NCBI GenBank assembly: GCA_900544235.1
Contig: UQUL01000003.1
Span: 1 to 64,000, forward strand
DNA: 64,000 nt
From: an uncultured Collinsella sp.
GTDB taxonomy: Bacteria > Actinomycetota > Coriobacteriia > Coriobacteriales > Coriobacteriaceae
Direction: 5' to 3'
Part shown: positions 1 through 9,858 of the stretch, in pieces
Numbering within the stretch: position 1 is the stretch's first letter
Layout of the letters: each line of letters starts with the position of its first letter
Position numbers and translations under genes: made by a program
The notes under the pieces: generated by a model
What the model was told of the DNA's origin: nothing
Databases searched by the model: none
The model's input: the letters and a program-made list of their open reading frames with translations, nothing else

Positions 1-543
1 ATCATGGCCATGACGTCGCTGGCCGGGCTCGACAACCAAAACGGATGGGAGCGCTATCGGGCAACGCTGCCCATCTCACGCAAGGACATCGTCAGCGCAC
101 GCTACCTGTGCATCACTATTTTCTCGGTCATCATGACGTGCGCGGCCGTGCTGTTGAGTATCGTCGCCATCCCGATCTTAAACAGCGTGGGTATCCCCTC
201 CACGGGAGAGACCGTCTTTGAGACCGCAATCGCCTCGGCAATATCGATGCTTTTCTCCCTCATGGCGGTGTTTTTGGTACTGCCTCTGTTCTTTCGATTT
301 GAACACATGAAGGCGCAATGCCTATTCGTTGGTCTATACGCCCTATACATGTGCCTTATCATGGTCACGCTAAACTCATTCAACCCCATCAGCAACCAGC
401 TCATGTCGATGATTGCCGGGGCGAATCCCGATCCTTCCGTTCTTGGCTTCCTGTGCGCAGGAATTGCCGCGCTGGCAACGGTCGTCCTTGGCGCTGTCAG
501 CTGCGCCATCAGCACCAAGGTCTACCGGGCACGCAACCTATAG
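1..543 (+). CDS. ABC-2 type transporter permease, 5'-truncated by window edge
   Basis: C-terminal part of an integral membrane permease of the ABC-2 family (the short type resembling the ABC2_membrane_5 group). The frame is open to base 1, so the true start lies outside the window; the first ATG seen is at base 4. Four hydrophobic segments are visible, at about residues 35-60, 75-100, 105-125 and 145-168, with an arginine-rich hydrophilic loop before the first. The partner ATPase is presumably upstream, outside the window. The substrate cannot be told from the sequence. Confidence 0.7.
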   Translation: MMAMTSLAGLDNQNGWERYRATLPISRKDIVSARYLCITIFSVIMTCAAVLLSIVAIPILNSVGIPSTGETVFETAIASAISMLFSLMAVFLVLPLFFRFEHMKAQCLFVGLYALYMCLIMVTLNSFNPISNQLMSMIAGANPDPSVLGFLCAGIAALATVVLGAVSCAISTKVYRARNL

Positions 544-611
544 GCAAGCGCGGTATCATTGGACATGCGCCATAGATCTGGCGTGGTCTTTTTTGAGGAG
601 GCGCTCAACCC

Positions 612-1487
612 GTGTCGTGGGTCGTCGCAGCATTTGCGTCAGCATTCTTTGCCGGCATCACATCCATCTTGGCCAAATGCGGCATCAAGCAGACCGACTC
701 CGATGTCGCGACGGCCATTCGCACCTGCGTGGTGCTCGTTTTCGCCTGGGCAATGGCGGGCATTTCTGGATCCATTGGAACCATTGGCAGCATCGAACCC
801 AGATCCTGGCTCTTTCTCGTCCTCTCGGGACTCGCTACCGGCGCTTCGTGGATCTGTTACTTTAAGGCGTTGGGCATCGGAGACGTCAATAAGGTCGTAC
901 CGGTCGACAAGATGAGCACCGTGCTCGCCGCGCTGATCGCCATCGTGCTTTTTGGCGAGACGAGCAACCTTGCGGTTAAGCTCGTGGGAACCGCCGTCAT
1001 TACCCTCGGCACGTTTTTAATGACCGAGAAGCAGCAATCCGCCGGACCCGAGCAGCAGCAAGACCGGACCTGGCTCGCTTACGCCCTCGGCGCCGCCATG
1101 TTCGCAGCACTCACCTCCGTCCTCGCTAAGATCGGCATCGAAGGCGTCGAGTCAAACCTGGCCACGGCAATCCGCACCTGCGTGGTACTGGTTATGGCAT
1201 GGGCAATCGTGGCAGCTAAAGGCAAGATGGGCCAAGCCGTGCACGTAGACCGCTACGAGCTCGTATTTCTCGCGGCATCGGGCATCGCGACCGGAGCATC
1301 GTGGCTGCTCTATTACTATGCCATCGCCGCAGGCCAGGTGAGCGTCGTGGTGCAGATCGACAAACTATCGATTGTCGTATCGGTACTATTTGCGCGCTTG
1401 GCATTCAACGAAAAGGTCTCGCGGCGCAGCGCCATCGGTCTCGCCCTCATCGTACTGGGCACCGCCGCGCTCGCGATTTGGAAATAG
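612..1487 (+). CDS. EamA/DMT-family transporter
   Basis: A 291-residue polytopic protein made of two EamA repeats of about 140 residues. The duplication is directly visible: ATAIRTCVVLV occurs in both halves, followed in each by a GATGASW-like turn region (TGASWICY and TGASWLLY). Drug/metabolite transporters of this size export or import small metabolites; the substrate is unknown. The start is a GTG, chosen because a GAGGAG ribosome site lies about 9 bases upstream and no ATG fits. It is about 70 bases after the ABC permease, so co-transcription is possible. Confidence 0.85.
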   Translation: MSWVVAAFASAFFAGITSILAKCGIKQTDSDVATAIRTCVVLVFAWAMAGISGSIGTIGSIEPRSWLFLVLSGLATGASWICYFKALGIGDVNKVVPVDKMSTVLAALIAIVLFGETSNLAVKLVGTAVITLGTFLMTEKQQSAGPEQQQDRTWLAYALGAAMFAALTSVLAKIGIEGVESNLATAIRTCVVLVMAWAIVAAKGKMGQAVHVDRYELVFLAASGIATGASWLLYYYAIAAGQVSVVVQIDKLSIVVSVLFARLAFNEKVSRRSAIGLALIVLGTAALAIWK

Positions 1488-1648
1488 CGCCGATGCCGAG
1501 CGAGATCTAGGCGCTGGCCGTGGTTTGTTACGCCGTTCCGCCTCCGTCGTCTGGCATATTTTCTTCATGACTGTTGGAACAGCAGCCCAGCAGACGCTAC
1601 ATTCTCACGCCGGGTCTGGGATGCCTGTATTGGCCGCACACCACCACG

Positions 1649-2953
1649 CTACTTGCGCAGCGGCTTGGGCAGCGGAATGCCGGCGGCGATGACGGCCGCG
1701 ATGATCATGCAGACGATACCTTTGAGCGGGAAGCACATGAGCAACAGGCCCACGACCATAACGGGTTGGCGCATGACGGCGCCCATCGTCGAGGCTGTGC
1801 AGACGGCGACGCAAAAGACCGGATCGGCGCCGGTGAGGATGGCAAGGCCGTAGCCCAGGCTCACACCCGAGAAGATAACCGGGAAGAAGTGGCCGCCACG
1901 CCAACCAAGGTTGATGAGGGCGGGCGTCAGCATGGCCTTAACAAGACCGGTCGCGATAAGCACGCCGGCGGGAATGGTCAGATAGGTTTCCATGAGCACG
2001 TCGGCCTGCGTCTCGCCGGCAAACATGGTGTAGGGCAGGACCGTGCCGCAGATGGCGAGCGCCAGACCGGCCAGCATGGCTTTGACGACAGGGCGCGCCC
2101 CTATTGCATGAGCAAGCGCTTCGCTCGCGTGCTCAGAGACAAAGTACAGCCAGCCGCAGATTGTTCCGATCAGCGACAGAGGGATGAGCCAGGTAAGCTC
2201 CAGGTTGCCCACCACGGCAGCCTCGAACCTCGGCATACCCATGCCGCCGCCCATGAGCTGGCCGAGCAGCAGGTAGGTGCCCAGGCCGCCAGCAATCGTG
2301 ATGCCGTAAACCACGGTCTTTTGCGCCTTGGGCAGCCTGATGGTGATCTCACCGGATTCGGAATCCTCGCCATCGCCGGCACCCTGGCCGTCAGCACTTC
2401 CGGCAAGCGGCGCCACAAAGCCAAACACGGGCGCGGTAAAGAGCGCCGTCAGGGCAGCCTGGGTGCCCAGCAGCGTGAGCTCCCTAAACTCGGCGCCAAA
2501 GCGACGCATACGATCGCCGACCCAGCTGCACAGACCTGCAATAACGCCGGTCAGACCGGCCTCCGGTCCAATACTTCCACCAAACAGCAGCGGCAGCAAT
2601 GCCGCGAGCGAAAGCCTGCCCAGGCTGTCGTACGGGTAGCGCCCGTCTTGCTTAACCTTTGCCATCACCTGGTTGAGGTCATCGGTCTTGATGCCCGTCA
2701 TCTTTTCGTACAGGCCAATCACCAAGCCGCCCAACAGGCAAACGAAAAACGGGTACGGCAAAAAGCCAAACGGGCCGCTGGCGAGTTCGGGCGAAGAGAC
2801 ACCCAGCATGTGCGGGACCTCGGTCCACAAATAATCAATGCCGTGCTCCATCGCAAAGAAGAACAGCCAGACTGCGGCACCTGCGAACGCACCGGTCACG
2901 GCAACGCTAACTAAAAACAGCGCGCGGTTTGTGGGTTTGGCAAGGTTATCCAT
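1649..2953 (-). CDS. ClC-family chloride channel / Cl-/H+ antiporter
   Basis: A 434-residue membrane protein with about ten hydrophobic helices. The ClC selectivity motifs are present: GGSIGPEAG at residues 125-133, where E131 corresponds to the gating glutamate of GxEGP, and GGHFFP at 353-358, the GxFxP helix-N motif. An acidic hydrophilic insertion (about 187-202) sits between helices. The start has a clear GGGAGG site 5 bases upstream. Anion/proton exchange across the cytoplasmic membrane is the family function; ion preference is not readable from sequence. It is convergent with the EamA gene, with about 160 bases between. Confidence 0.88.
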   Translation of the reverse strand: MDNLAKPTNRALFLVSVAVTGAFAGAAVWLFFFAMEHGIDYLWTEVPHMLGVSSPELASGPFGFLPYPFFVCLLGGLVIGLYEKMTGIKTDDLNQVMAKVKQDGRYPYDSLGRLSLAALLPLLFGGSIGPEAGLTGVIAGLCSWVGDRMRRFGAEFRELTLLGTQAALTALFTAPVFGFVAPLAGSADGQGAGDGEDSESGEITIRLPKAQKTVVYGITIAGGLGTYLLLGQLMGGGMGMPRFEAAVVGNLELTWLIPLSLIGTICGWLYFVSEHASEALAHAIGARPVVKAMLAGLALAICGTVLPYTMFAGETQADVLMETYLTIPAGVLIATGLVKAMLTPALINLGWRGGHFFPVIFSGVSLGYGLAILTGADPVFCVAVCTASTMGAVMRQPVMVVGLLLMCFPLKGIVCMIIAAVIAAGIPLPKPLRK

Positions 2954-3076
2954 CGGGTCCTCCCGCGGTCAAAGTCGACATAGATACGTTTATTGTAGAG
3001 CGAGCGTTGCCGAACGAGCTAACCATCTGCGCCGCAAACGGCACCATTGGGATTCACAGTGAGGAAGGCTCAAGAC

Positions 3077-3610
3077 TTATCCGTTGATAATCGAGGCAAT
3101 CTCGCGCAAATCGTCGGCAAAGTAGATGCCCTGCTGGCGCCTCGGGCTCGAAAGCCCTTTATCAATCATGTGCCCGAGCAGTGCCTTGAGGTCGTTGTAG
3201 TAACCGTCCAGGTTATACAGGATGCACGGAGCACTCAGGTGCCCCAACGACACCGCGGACATGACCTCGGCAATCTCCTCGAGCGTGCCCGTCCCACCGG
3301 GAAAGGCGATGAACGCATCGCCGAGCTCAATCATCTTGGCTTTGCGCTCGGCCATATCGCTCGTCACGATGAGGTCATCGATGCCGTCGTGCTGAAACTC
3401 GGCCTCTATAAAAAAGCTCGGCTCAACGCCCGTCACGTGTCCACCTGCCTCGAGTACGCTATCGGCGAGCGCGCCCATCAGTCCCGATTTGGACCCGCCG
3501 TATACGAGCGCGTGTCCGTTGGCGCCAATCCAATTGCCCAGCTCCTGCACCGCGGGCAGAAACGCCGGGTCGTTGCCGACGCTCGCGCCCAGGTAGACGG
3601 TGATGTTCAT
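3077..3610 (-). CDS. LOG-family (TIGR00730) Rossmann-fold protein
   Basis: A 177-residue protein of normal LOG length. It carries the nucleotide-binding GGSKSGLMG (38-46) and the signature PGGTGTLEE (104-112), with the conserved RK...M segment (about 89-93) between. LOG proteins hydrolyse cytokinin riboside 5'-monophosphates or, more generally, nucleoside 5'-monophosphates to base plus phosphoribose; some members were long annotated as lysine decarboxylases. A GGGGGA site precedes the ATG. It may be co-transcribed with the potassium channel gene just upstream on the same strand (37-base gap). Confidence 0.85.
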   Translation of the reverse strand: MNITVYLGASVGNDPAFLPAVQELGNWIGANGHALVYGGSKSGLMGALADSVLEAGGHVTGVEPSFFIEAEFQHDGIDDLIVTSDMAERKAKMIELGDAFIAFPGGTGTLEEIAEVMSAVSLGHLSAPCILYNLDGYYNDLKALLGHMIDKGLSSPRRQQGIYFADDLREIASIING

Positions 3611-3646
3611 GTTTGGTCCCCCTTGTTGTGGCGCACGACGTTCGTC

Positions 3647-4072
3647 TTAGCGCTGGCGTCGACGATACTCGCGCACACGGCGCGACAGATCGGCGAGCTG
3701 GTCGCGATCGAGCTCTTCCAAATGCTCCAGATCATCCATAAAGCGCGCCATGGTGTCCTTTTGGCGCATCTTGATAAGCGTATTGCAGTAGTTCACCGCC
3801 ACGCCCGTGAGCATGGCGATGTAGAAGATGCTGATGATGCTCAGAATGACGGTAATGGCGCTGGCAACCGGTGTCTCGGCCGGAATGTCGCCAAAGCCGA
3901 TCGTCGAGACCGTCTCAAAGCTAAACCACAGGCCATCGCCAAACGTAAGGGTCGTTGGCTCGGACAGCCAGACAGCTGTCGAGCATAGCAGGTAAAAGAT
4001 AAGAAACAGGCCCGTGATGCGCGCAAAGCCAGCCTGTCGCAGCACATCGGCAAGCGTCCTCAACCTGTTCAT
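3647..4072 (-). CDS. two-TM potassium channel (Ion_trans_2)
   Basis: A 141-residue channel subunit with two membrane helices (about 18-40 and 75-100) flanking a pore loop. The selectivity filter reads TIGFGD, a common bacterial version of TVGYGD. The C-terminal tail is short, charged and probably helical, with no TrkA-N domain, so gating ligands are not evident. The start at 4072 is preferred over an in-frame ATG 15 bases upstream because GGAAAGG lies 6 bases before it. Functional channels of this type are tetramers. Confidence 0.8.
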   Translation of the reverse strand: MNRLRTLADVLRQAGFARITGLFLIFYLLCSTAVWLSEPTTLTFGDGLWFSFETVSTIGFGDIPAETPVASAITVILSIISIFYIAMLTGVAVNYCNTLIKMRQKDTMARFMDDLEHLEELDRDQLADLSRRVREYRRRQR

Positions 4073-4124
4073 CGCGACCCTTTCCACGGACGACCAATCA
4101 CGTTCGCTCGGTATTGTCCCACAA

Positions 4125-4182
4125 CCGACAGTTAGGGACGTTCCTTTTGTGCCGGCAGAAAGGGACTGTCCCCAACTGCCGG
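4125..4182. repeat. imperfect hairpin repeat of the GGGAC-GTCCC type
   Basis: An imperfect inverted repeat in the divergent gap between the channel and the sensor kinase. The outer arms, ccgacagtt and aactgccgg, differ at one base pair. The inner arms contain gggacgttccttt and aaagggactgtccc around a loop holding TGCCGGCA. Related sequences recur at 15292-15327 and 23150-23182, with a half copy near 21632. Function unknown; it could be a terminator-like or REP-like dispersed element. Confidence 0.6.
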
Positions 4183-4269
4183 GCGGAACCGTTTAGCGGT
4201 GCTGCTGCCGGCTGGGCAGGCTGAGCTGGTATCCTTATGCGGTAATGTCTCGATTCGTTAGGATTGCAC

Positions 4270-7073
4270 GTGAGAGCTGCCGCTGTCCTTCGCTCAGTTA
4301 TATGTCGCACCCTGGCCGTCGCGCTTGCTGCGTTCGCCGTACTGAGCACCATCATGCCCGCCCCCGCCTTTGCCGCCGGCTCCGATCAACAGATCAAAAC
4401 GGTCCGCGTTGGTTGGCTCGTCAGCAACGAGGGCTTCCAGGACGGCACCCCCGGCGAGCGTCTCTCGGGATGGGGTTACGAGTACCTCCAGACCCTGTCG
4501 TACTACACGCCCGGTTGGCGGTACGAATACGTCTCTGGCACCTTCACCGAGCTTATGGACATGCTCGAGGCGGGCGAAATCGACCTCATGCCCAACATCT
4601 CCTACTCCGAGGAACGCGCCCAAAAGCTGCTCTTTTCCTCGAACCCCGAGGGCACCGAGCGCTACTACATCTACGCCAGGCCCGATCGTGACGACCTCGC
4701 AAAGGGTGACCCTCAAGCACTCCAAGGTCTCACTATCGGCTACAACCCTGGCGTTATGCAAACCTTCGTTGGCCAGCAGTGGCTCGCCAACGAGGGAGTC
4801 ACCTGCACATACAGGGAGTATGACGGAGGATCCGATCTCTTTGACGCGCTCGCAAACGACGAAGTCGATGCCGTCATCATGTACGACACAACCTCGTCGC
4901 CCAATGCCTCCCCCATGTTCTACATTGGTTCGAACGACTACTACTTTGCCGTTCCCAAAAGCCGCCCCGACCTGATGGACGACATCAATGCCGCCATGAC
5001 GGCAATCGCCCGCGTCAACCCACGCTATAACGACGAAGTAAAATCTCACTACTCGACCCAAAACAGCGGCTCATCATCGCTCAACGGACCCGAACGTTCC
5101 TGGCTCAAAGCAAATGACAACACCATCACGCTCGGCTACATTACGGGCAAACTCCCCTACTGCAACGAAGACGAAGACGGCAAAATGGAAGGCTCGCTCG
5201 CATCGCTTGCGACGACTTTGCACGATAAATTTGGCATTACGGTCAAAACCGTCGCCTTTGATAGCTACAAGATGATGTCAAAGGCCCTGTCAAAGGAAAG
5301 CATAGACGTCGCGCTGCCGGTATACCGAGATTACTGGTTTGCCGAGCAATCAGGCGTTGTGCAGTCGGTATCGTTGGGGACCATATCCCTCACCGCCATC
5401 CACAGCGGAAGCAACCTGAACAAAGACCTCCAGAACATCGGCTGTACCAAATCATCGTTTATCAACAAAAATGCACTTGAAAGTCTGTTCCCCACAGCGA
5501 CCGTAACTGAATACCAATCCGACGATGAAGTGTTCGACGCCCTCAGGAAGGGAACGGCGCACTGCATCGTCGCTCCCAGTTCACGCGTAAAAACCATTGG
5601 CGACCGTTACGATCTCGAGGACTGCGAGACGACCGAGCTCCCTGACACCTGTGAGCTCTCGTGCTGGATTTCGCGCGGAAAGCCCGAGCTGCTGGGAATC
5701 ATCAACAAGGGCATCATCAATGCCGGAGAATCGCTCTCCGCAAGCAATTACTCCTCCACGTCGTACATGACCCAAGAATCCGACACGCTTCGATTCCTTT
5801 ATCGCAACCGCACCGCCATTGCCGCTACCCTCATCGGTATGTTGTCGGTCGGCATCGTCCTGCTCATCTGGGCGCTTTTTCGCGCTCGAACCGAGCGCGA
5901 AAAAGCCGACGCTGCCAACGCCGCTAAGACGGCATTCCTCACGCGCATGAGCCACGACATCCGCACGCCGCTCAACGGCATCCTGGGCCTTATCGAGATC
6001 GAGGAACTGAAGGAAGGCGATATGCAAGTCGCCCGCGAGAGCCGTGCCAAGGCGCGCGTTGCCGCCAATCATCTGCTCTCGCTGATCAACGACATCCTCG
6101 AAATGGGCAAAATCGAAGACCGCAAGCTAACACTGGAACATGCGCCTTTTACCTCAAAGAGCTCTGTGACGATACGCTAGTGCTGTGCAAGCTCCGCGCA
6201 TCCGATAACGGCATCACAATGCAGGACAATAGTCTGCCGTACGCCACGGGGCCATACATGATCGGCAGTCCCACCCATATCCGACAGATCATGATCAACC
6301 TGTTAGACAACAGCATTAAGTACAACAAGCACGGCGGCTCCGTCACCTTTAGCTCAAAGACCAAGCCACTCGATGACGGGCGCGCGCTCTTTTGCTTTAG
6401 CGTTTCGGATACCGGCATTGGCATGACTTCCAAGTTTTTAAAGCATATCTATGAGCCGTTTGCCCAAGAAGGTAACGATGCGCGTAGCAAGTTCCAAGGA
6501 ACCGGCATGGGCATGCCAATCGTCAAGTCGCTTATTGAACTAATGGGCGGCACCATCGAAGTCACCAGCGAACTCCATGCGGGCACCTCGTTCTACGTGG
6601 AGATCCCGCTCGATATCGACAAGAACCCCCAGGCGCGAGCGAATACGGTCGAGGGGGCGCTCGACTGCTCGCTCGCCGACATGAACGTACTGCTCGCCGA
6701 AGACAACGAATTGAATGCCGAGATTGCCCAGGCGCTGCTAGAATCCGAGGGCATCGTGGTCACCCGCGCCGCCAACGGCAACGAAGTCGTCGATCTGTAC
6801 CTGTCGCATCCCGCCGGCAGCTTCGATGCGATCCTGATGGACATTATGATGCCGGACATGGACGGCTACGAGGCAACCCGCGCGATTCGTCTGAGCGAGA
6901 AAGTCGATGCAGCCGATATCCCCATCATCGCGCTCACCGCCAACGCCTTTGCCGAGGACGCCAAGGCGGCACACGACGCCGGCATGAACGCCCATCTGTC
7001 CAAACCGCTCGACTTTAACAAGCTCAAAAACATACTCGCCCGCATCAAGAAAAACGGGTCCGTTTCGCTATAG
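4270..7073 (+). pseudogene. hybrid sensor histidine kinase with two periplasmic solute-binding domains, frameshifted
   Basis: The reading frame starts at a GTG (4270, TTAGGA site 7 bases upstream) and encodes a signal peptide ending in AFAA. Two successive SBP_bac_3-like domains follow (about residues 43-270 and 285-500), then a membrane helix (about 515-535) and HisKA with MSHDIRTPLNG. It stops at 6180 after ...HAPF. The next frame resumes exactly with LKELCDDTLVLCK and continues through HATPase (NLLDNSIKYN, DTGIGM, GTGMGMP) and a receiver domain (LLAEDN, MDIMMPDMDG, KPLD) to 7073. Inserting one G after 6150 would restore TTT GAC CTC, i.e. PFDLKEL, so a single-base loss is the simplest reading. 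It is either a true lesion or a sequence error. The intact protein would be about 935 residues. Confidence 0.85.
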
Positions 7074-7115
7074 TTTGTGCTCAACTACCACGCATGACCA
7101 GAAAGGAATCCAACG

Positions 7116-7595
7116 ATGTTTAGGCCCTTACGTCGAAAGAAACGCGCCATCACCGACGAGGAAGCGCGCGAACTGCTCGCCACCTGCAAGCGCGGCGTCT
7201 TTGCCGTCAACGGCGACGATGGCTACCCGTACGCCATTCCCGTCAACTACTTCTTTGACGCCGAGCACGACAAGATCTATTTCCATGGCTCCAAGGCCGG
7301 CCACAAGGTCGACGCACTCAAGCGCGATGACAAGGTCTGCTTTACCGTTTACGGCAACGAGTGGTACAAGGACGGTGACTGGGCTCCCTACGTTATGAGC
7401 ACCGTCGTCTTTGGCCGCTGTCGCCTAGCGAATGACACCCCCGCGTTTATCGAGGATAAAGTCCGCCAGCTCGCGCTTAAGTACTACCCTTCTGCCGAGG
7501 AAGTCGAAGAGGAAATCGCCAAGGACATTAAGGGCGTCCAGCTCTACGAGATTACGATTGAGCATCTTTGCGGCAAGCAGATTCAGGAGAAGTAA
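7116..7595 (+). CDS. pyridoxamine 5'-phosphate oxidase-like flavin-binding protein
   Basis: A 159-residue split-barrel protein of the PNPOx-like (NimA-related) group. Typical features are the N-terminal ITDEEARELL helix, the GYPYAIPVNYFFD strand pair, FHGSKAGHKVDAL and VCFTVYG, then a C-terminal IEHLCGK strand. Members bind FMN, F420 or haem and reduce small substrates. No more specific reaction can be assigned. An AGAAAGGA site precedes the ATG. It lies 42 bases after the frameshifted kinase and may share its transcript, ending at the hairpin at 7624-7663. Confidence 0.75.
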   Translation: MFRPLRRKKRAITDEEARELLATCKRGVFAVNGDDGYPYAIPVNYFFDAEHDKIYFHGSKAGHKVDALKRDDKVCFTVYGNEWYKDGDWAPYVMSTVVFGRCRLANDTPAFIEDKVRQLALKYYPSAEEVEEEIAKDIKGVQLYEITIEHLCGKQIQEK

Positions 7596-7623
7596 GCTCC
7601 AAAAGCAGGCCTCATCAATAACA

Positions 7624-7663
7624 ATATGGCCCGGTTCCAACCCACCTTGGAACCGGGCCATAT
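7624..7663. terminator. perfect 17-bp stem hairpin between convergent genes
   Basis: Arms 7624-7640 and 7647-7663 are perfectly complementary over 17 bp, with the 6-base loop CCCACC. The hairpin lies 28 bases after the flavin-protein stop codon and 2 bases after the convergent kinase stop. It is probably a bidirectional terminator, although there is no long U-tract on either side. Confidence 0.75.
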
Positions 7664-7665
7664 GC

Positions 7666-9858
7666 TTATGAAGCGTCGGCGGCTATGTGCGCAAGCGCCT
7701 CAACGAGCTCCTGCGAGCTCACGGGTTTACTCAGGTGCGCGTTCATGCCCGCCTCACGCGAAAGCCTGCGGTCGTCGGCAAAGGCGTTGGCACTCACGGC
7801 GATAATCGGCGTGGTCGCGGCATCCTCGCGATCGAGTGCTCGAATTCGACGCGTGGCCTCAAGGCCATCGATACCGGGCATCATGATGTCCATCAACACC
7901 ACGTCGTACTCGTGCGGTGCGCTCGCGGCAAACGCCTCAACGGCAGACTCGCCATCCTTAGCATGCGTCACGACGGCACCGGCACGGCCGAGCGTAAACT
8001 GCGCGATCTCGGCATTCAGATCGTTATCCTCTACGAGCAAAACGCGCAAGCCCTGGAGCGCATCGCCGTCTCCCGCGTCCACACGCACTGCCTGAGGAAT
8101 CTCGGAGCGCTTGCATTTCTCAAACGGCAGGCGGATGGTAAACGTCGTCCCCTGCCCCAAGACGCTCGTAAAGCTCATGGTTCCGCCCATAAGCTCGACC
8201 AACTGTTTTGCGATAGGCGCGCCCAGGCCAGTTCCCGATGAAGCGCCTTCCACCTGTTGCTCCTCACGGCAAAACGGCTCGTAGAGGCGCTGTTGGAACT
8301 CCTCGCTCATGCCAATACCGTTGTCGGCGATCGTGTATTCATAAACGGGGACGCCATCCGCTGGCTCCCCCTCGCGGCACACCAGGCGAACATAGCCGCC
8401 CTGGCGGTTGTACTTGACGGCATTGCCGGCAATATTGAGCAACAAGCGCTTGAGGTGTGTCACGCTCACCCGCGCATAGGGATGATTAAGCGTCTGCTGG
8501 TCGCAGATAATTGTCACCAGACGCTCCTCGGCCTGGCGCTCCAGAATATCGCGCACTTCACAGTTGAGGGCCACCAAATTTATGGGCACGAGGTTCAGGT
8601 CGACCTGCCCGCTCTCCAGGCGACTCATATCGAGTGCCTCGTTGGCAAGGTCGAGCAGCAGTCCCGATGCCGTCCAGATTTTTGAGCGGCACTCAGTCTG
8701 CTTTTGCAGATCGTCCGCATTGGCATCGCCAACCTCGACCATGCCGCGAATGCCGTTGATGGGCGTGCGCAGATCGTGGCTCATGCGACGCAGAAACTCC
8801 GTCTTTGCCGAGTTGGCAGACGAGGCCTCACGCGCCGCCTTTGCCAGCTTGTCTCCATAGTCGCGCTCCTGCTGCAGCAAGTCCGTCAAACGTCGACGAT
8901 CAGCGCGGCGACGCACCATCACAACAACGGCTATAACACCGCCGTAGAGCACCAGCACGCCGGCAGCAACAGCCGCGACAACCTCAAAGTAGCGCTGCGC
9001 CGAGGCATAGGTGTACACATAGAATTTGTGCGCTTTTCCAAATGTGCCCAAATACCACTCGCCGTCGGCGTTAACCAATCTGACCTTACCAGCCAGGCAT
9101 CGATCCTTAATACCGTCGACAATGAAGACATCCGTCGCAGGCAGATCGAACACGCCCAATACGGTGGGTTCAACGGCATTGGTCGCAACGACCTTGCCGT
9201 CGCTTTCAATCACGATATTGCCGCTATCGATGGTTTCATAGCCTTCGAGCAAACTCTGCAGTTTGAGCGTATTGCTTGCAACCGCCTTCGCGCTCTGATG
9301 CCTTACCGCGATAACGATACCCTCGCCATCCCGCCGGGTCACGCAACCAATGTCTGCAACCGAATCATCCGCAAGCGTAATGCGGGCGGTATAGGACTTA
9401 AGCGGATGAGTTGCCACCTCCAGCACGGGCGCTTCCTTGAGATACGTAGCGAGCGACCCGTAGCCCACATCGCCCGTCGAGGACTCGGACACCAAATTGC
9501 CCGATGCGTCCGTCACGATCAGCGCGCTCACGTTGAACTGGTCGGCGTATTGCTCCAGCATGGCGTTATCCACCGAACCGTCGCGCTCCATATCGCGGGC
9601 AGCCTCTCCGGCGATCTCCATAACGCGAATCAGGTTTTTGGTCGTATAGGCGCTGTTGAATGCATCGTAGGAAAGGCTCTGCGTCGCCACGTAATCGACA
9701 ACGTCGGCAAAGCGCTGCTCGGCTTGGGCTGTCATGTAACCGTAGCTCATCATGCCGGCAGCAACCGAGAGCGCTATCCCCAGCAGAGCGACAAGGAGCC
9801 ATGCCCCTGCCGAACGATTGCCCCGCTCCTGAGCAGCGTGGTCGGGCGCATCGATCAT
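7666..9858 (-). CDS. membrane hybrid sensor histidine kinase / response regulator
   Basis: A 730-residue protein. There are two membrane helices (about 20-40 and 292-315) around an extracytoplasmic sensor domain of about 250 residues. The cytoplasmic part has HisKA with RRMSHDLRTPING, HATPase_c (NIAGNAVKYN, DNGIGM, GTGLGAP) and a C-terminal receiver (LLVEDNDLN, phosphoacceptor in MDIMMPGIDG, SKPV). The ATG overlaps the stop of the upstream binding-protein gene (ATGA). That coupling suggests the soluble binding lipoprotein is its input. The neighbouring frameshifted kinase has such domains fused in one chain. No separate output regulator is adjacent. Confidence 0.88.
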   Translation of the reverse strand: MIDAPDHAAQERGNRSAGAWLLVALLGIALSVAAGMMSYGYMTAQAEQRFADVVDYVATQSLSYDAFNSAYTTKNLIRVMEIAGEAARDMERDGSVDNAMLEQYADQFNVSALIVTDASGNLVSESSTGDVGYGSLATYLKEAPVLEVATHPLKSYTARITLADDSVADIGCVTRRDGEGIVIAVRHQSAKAVASNTLKLQSLLEGYETIDSGNIVIESDGKVVATNAVEPTVLGVFDLPATDVFIVDGIKDRCLAGKVRLVNADGEWYLGTFGKAHKFYVYTYASAQRYFEVVAAVAAGVLVLYGGVIAVVVMVRRRADRRRLTDLLQQERDYGDKLAKAAREASSANSAKTEFLRRMSHDLRTPINGIRGMVEVGDANADDLQKQTECRSKIWTASGLLLDLANEALDMSRLESGQVDLNLVPINLVALNCEVRDILERQAEERLVTIICDQQTLNHPYARVSVTHLKRLLLNIAGNAVKYNRQGGYVRLVCREGEPADGVPVYEYTIADNGIGMSEEFQQRLYEPFCREEQQVEGASSGTGLGAPIAKQLVELMGGTMSFTSVLGQGTTFTIRLPFEKCKRSEIPQAVRVDAGDGDALQGLRVLLVEDNDLNAEIAQFTLGRAGAVVTHAKDGESAVEAFAASAPHEYDVVLMDIMMPGIDGLEATRRIRALDREDAATTPIIAVSANAFADDRRLSREAGMNAHLSKPVSSQELVEALAHIAADAS

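Noticed and set aside
1574..2914. A 446-codon open frame antisense to the ClC gene
   Set aside because: Composition is dominated by Gln, His and Arg, as expected for the reverse strand of a membrane-protein gene; the ClC motifs settle the coding strand.
6144..6153. Programmed -1 ribosomal frameshifting in the sensor kinase
   Set aside because: Only a lone UUU codon can re-pair; there is no canonical X XXY YYZ heptamer or evident downstream stimulator, and the shifted product would have Tyr where Asp is expected. A one-base deletion explains the data better.
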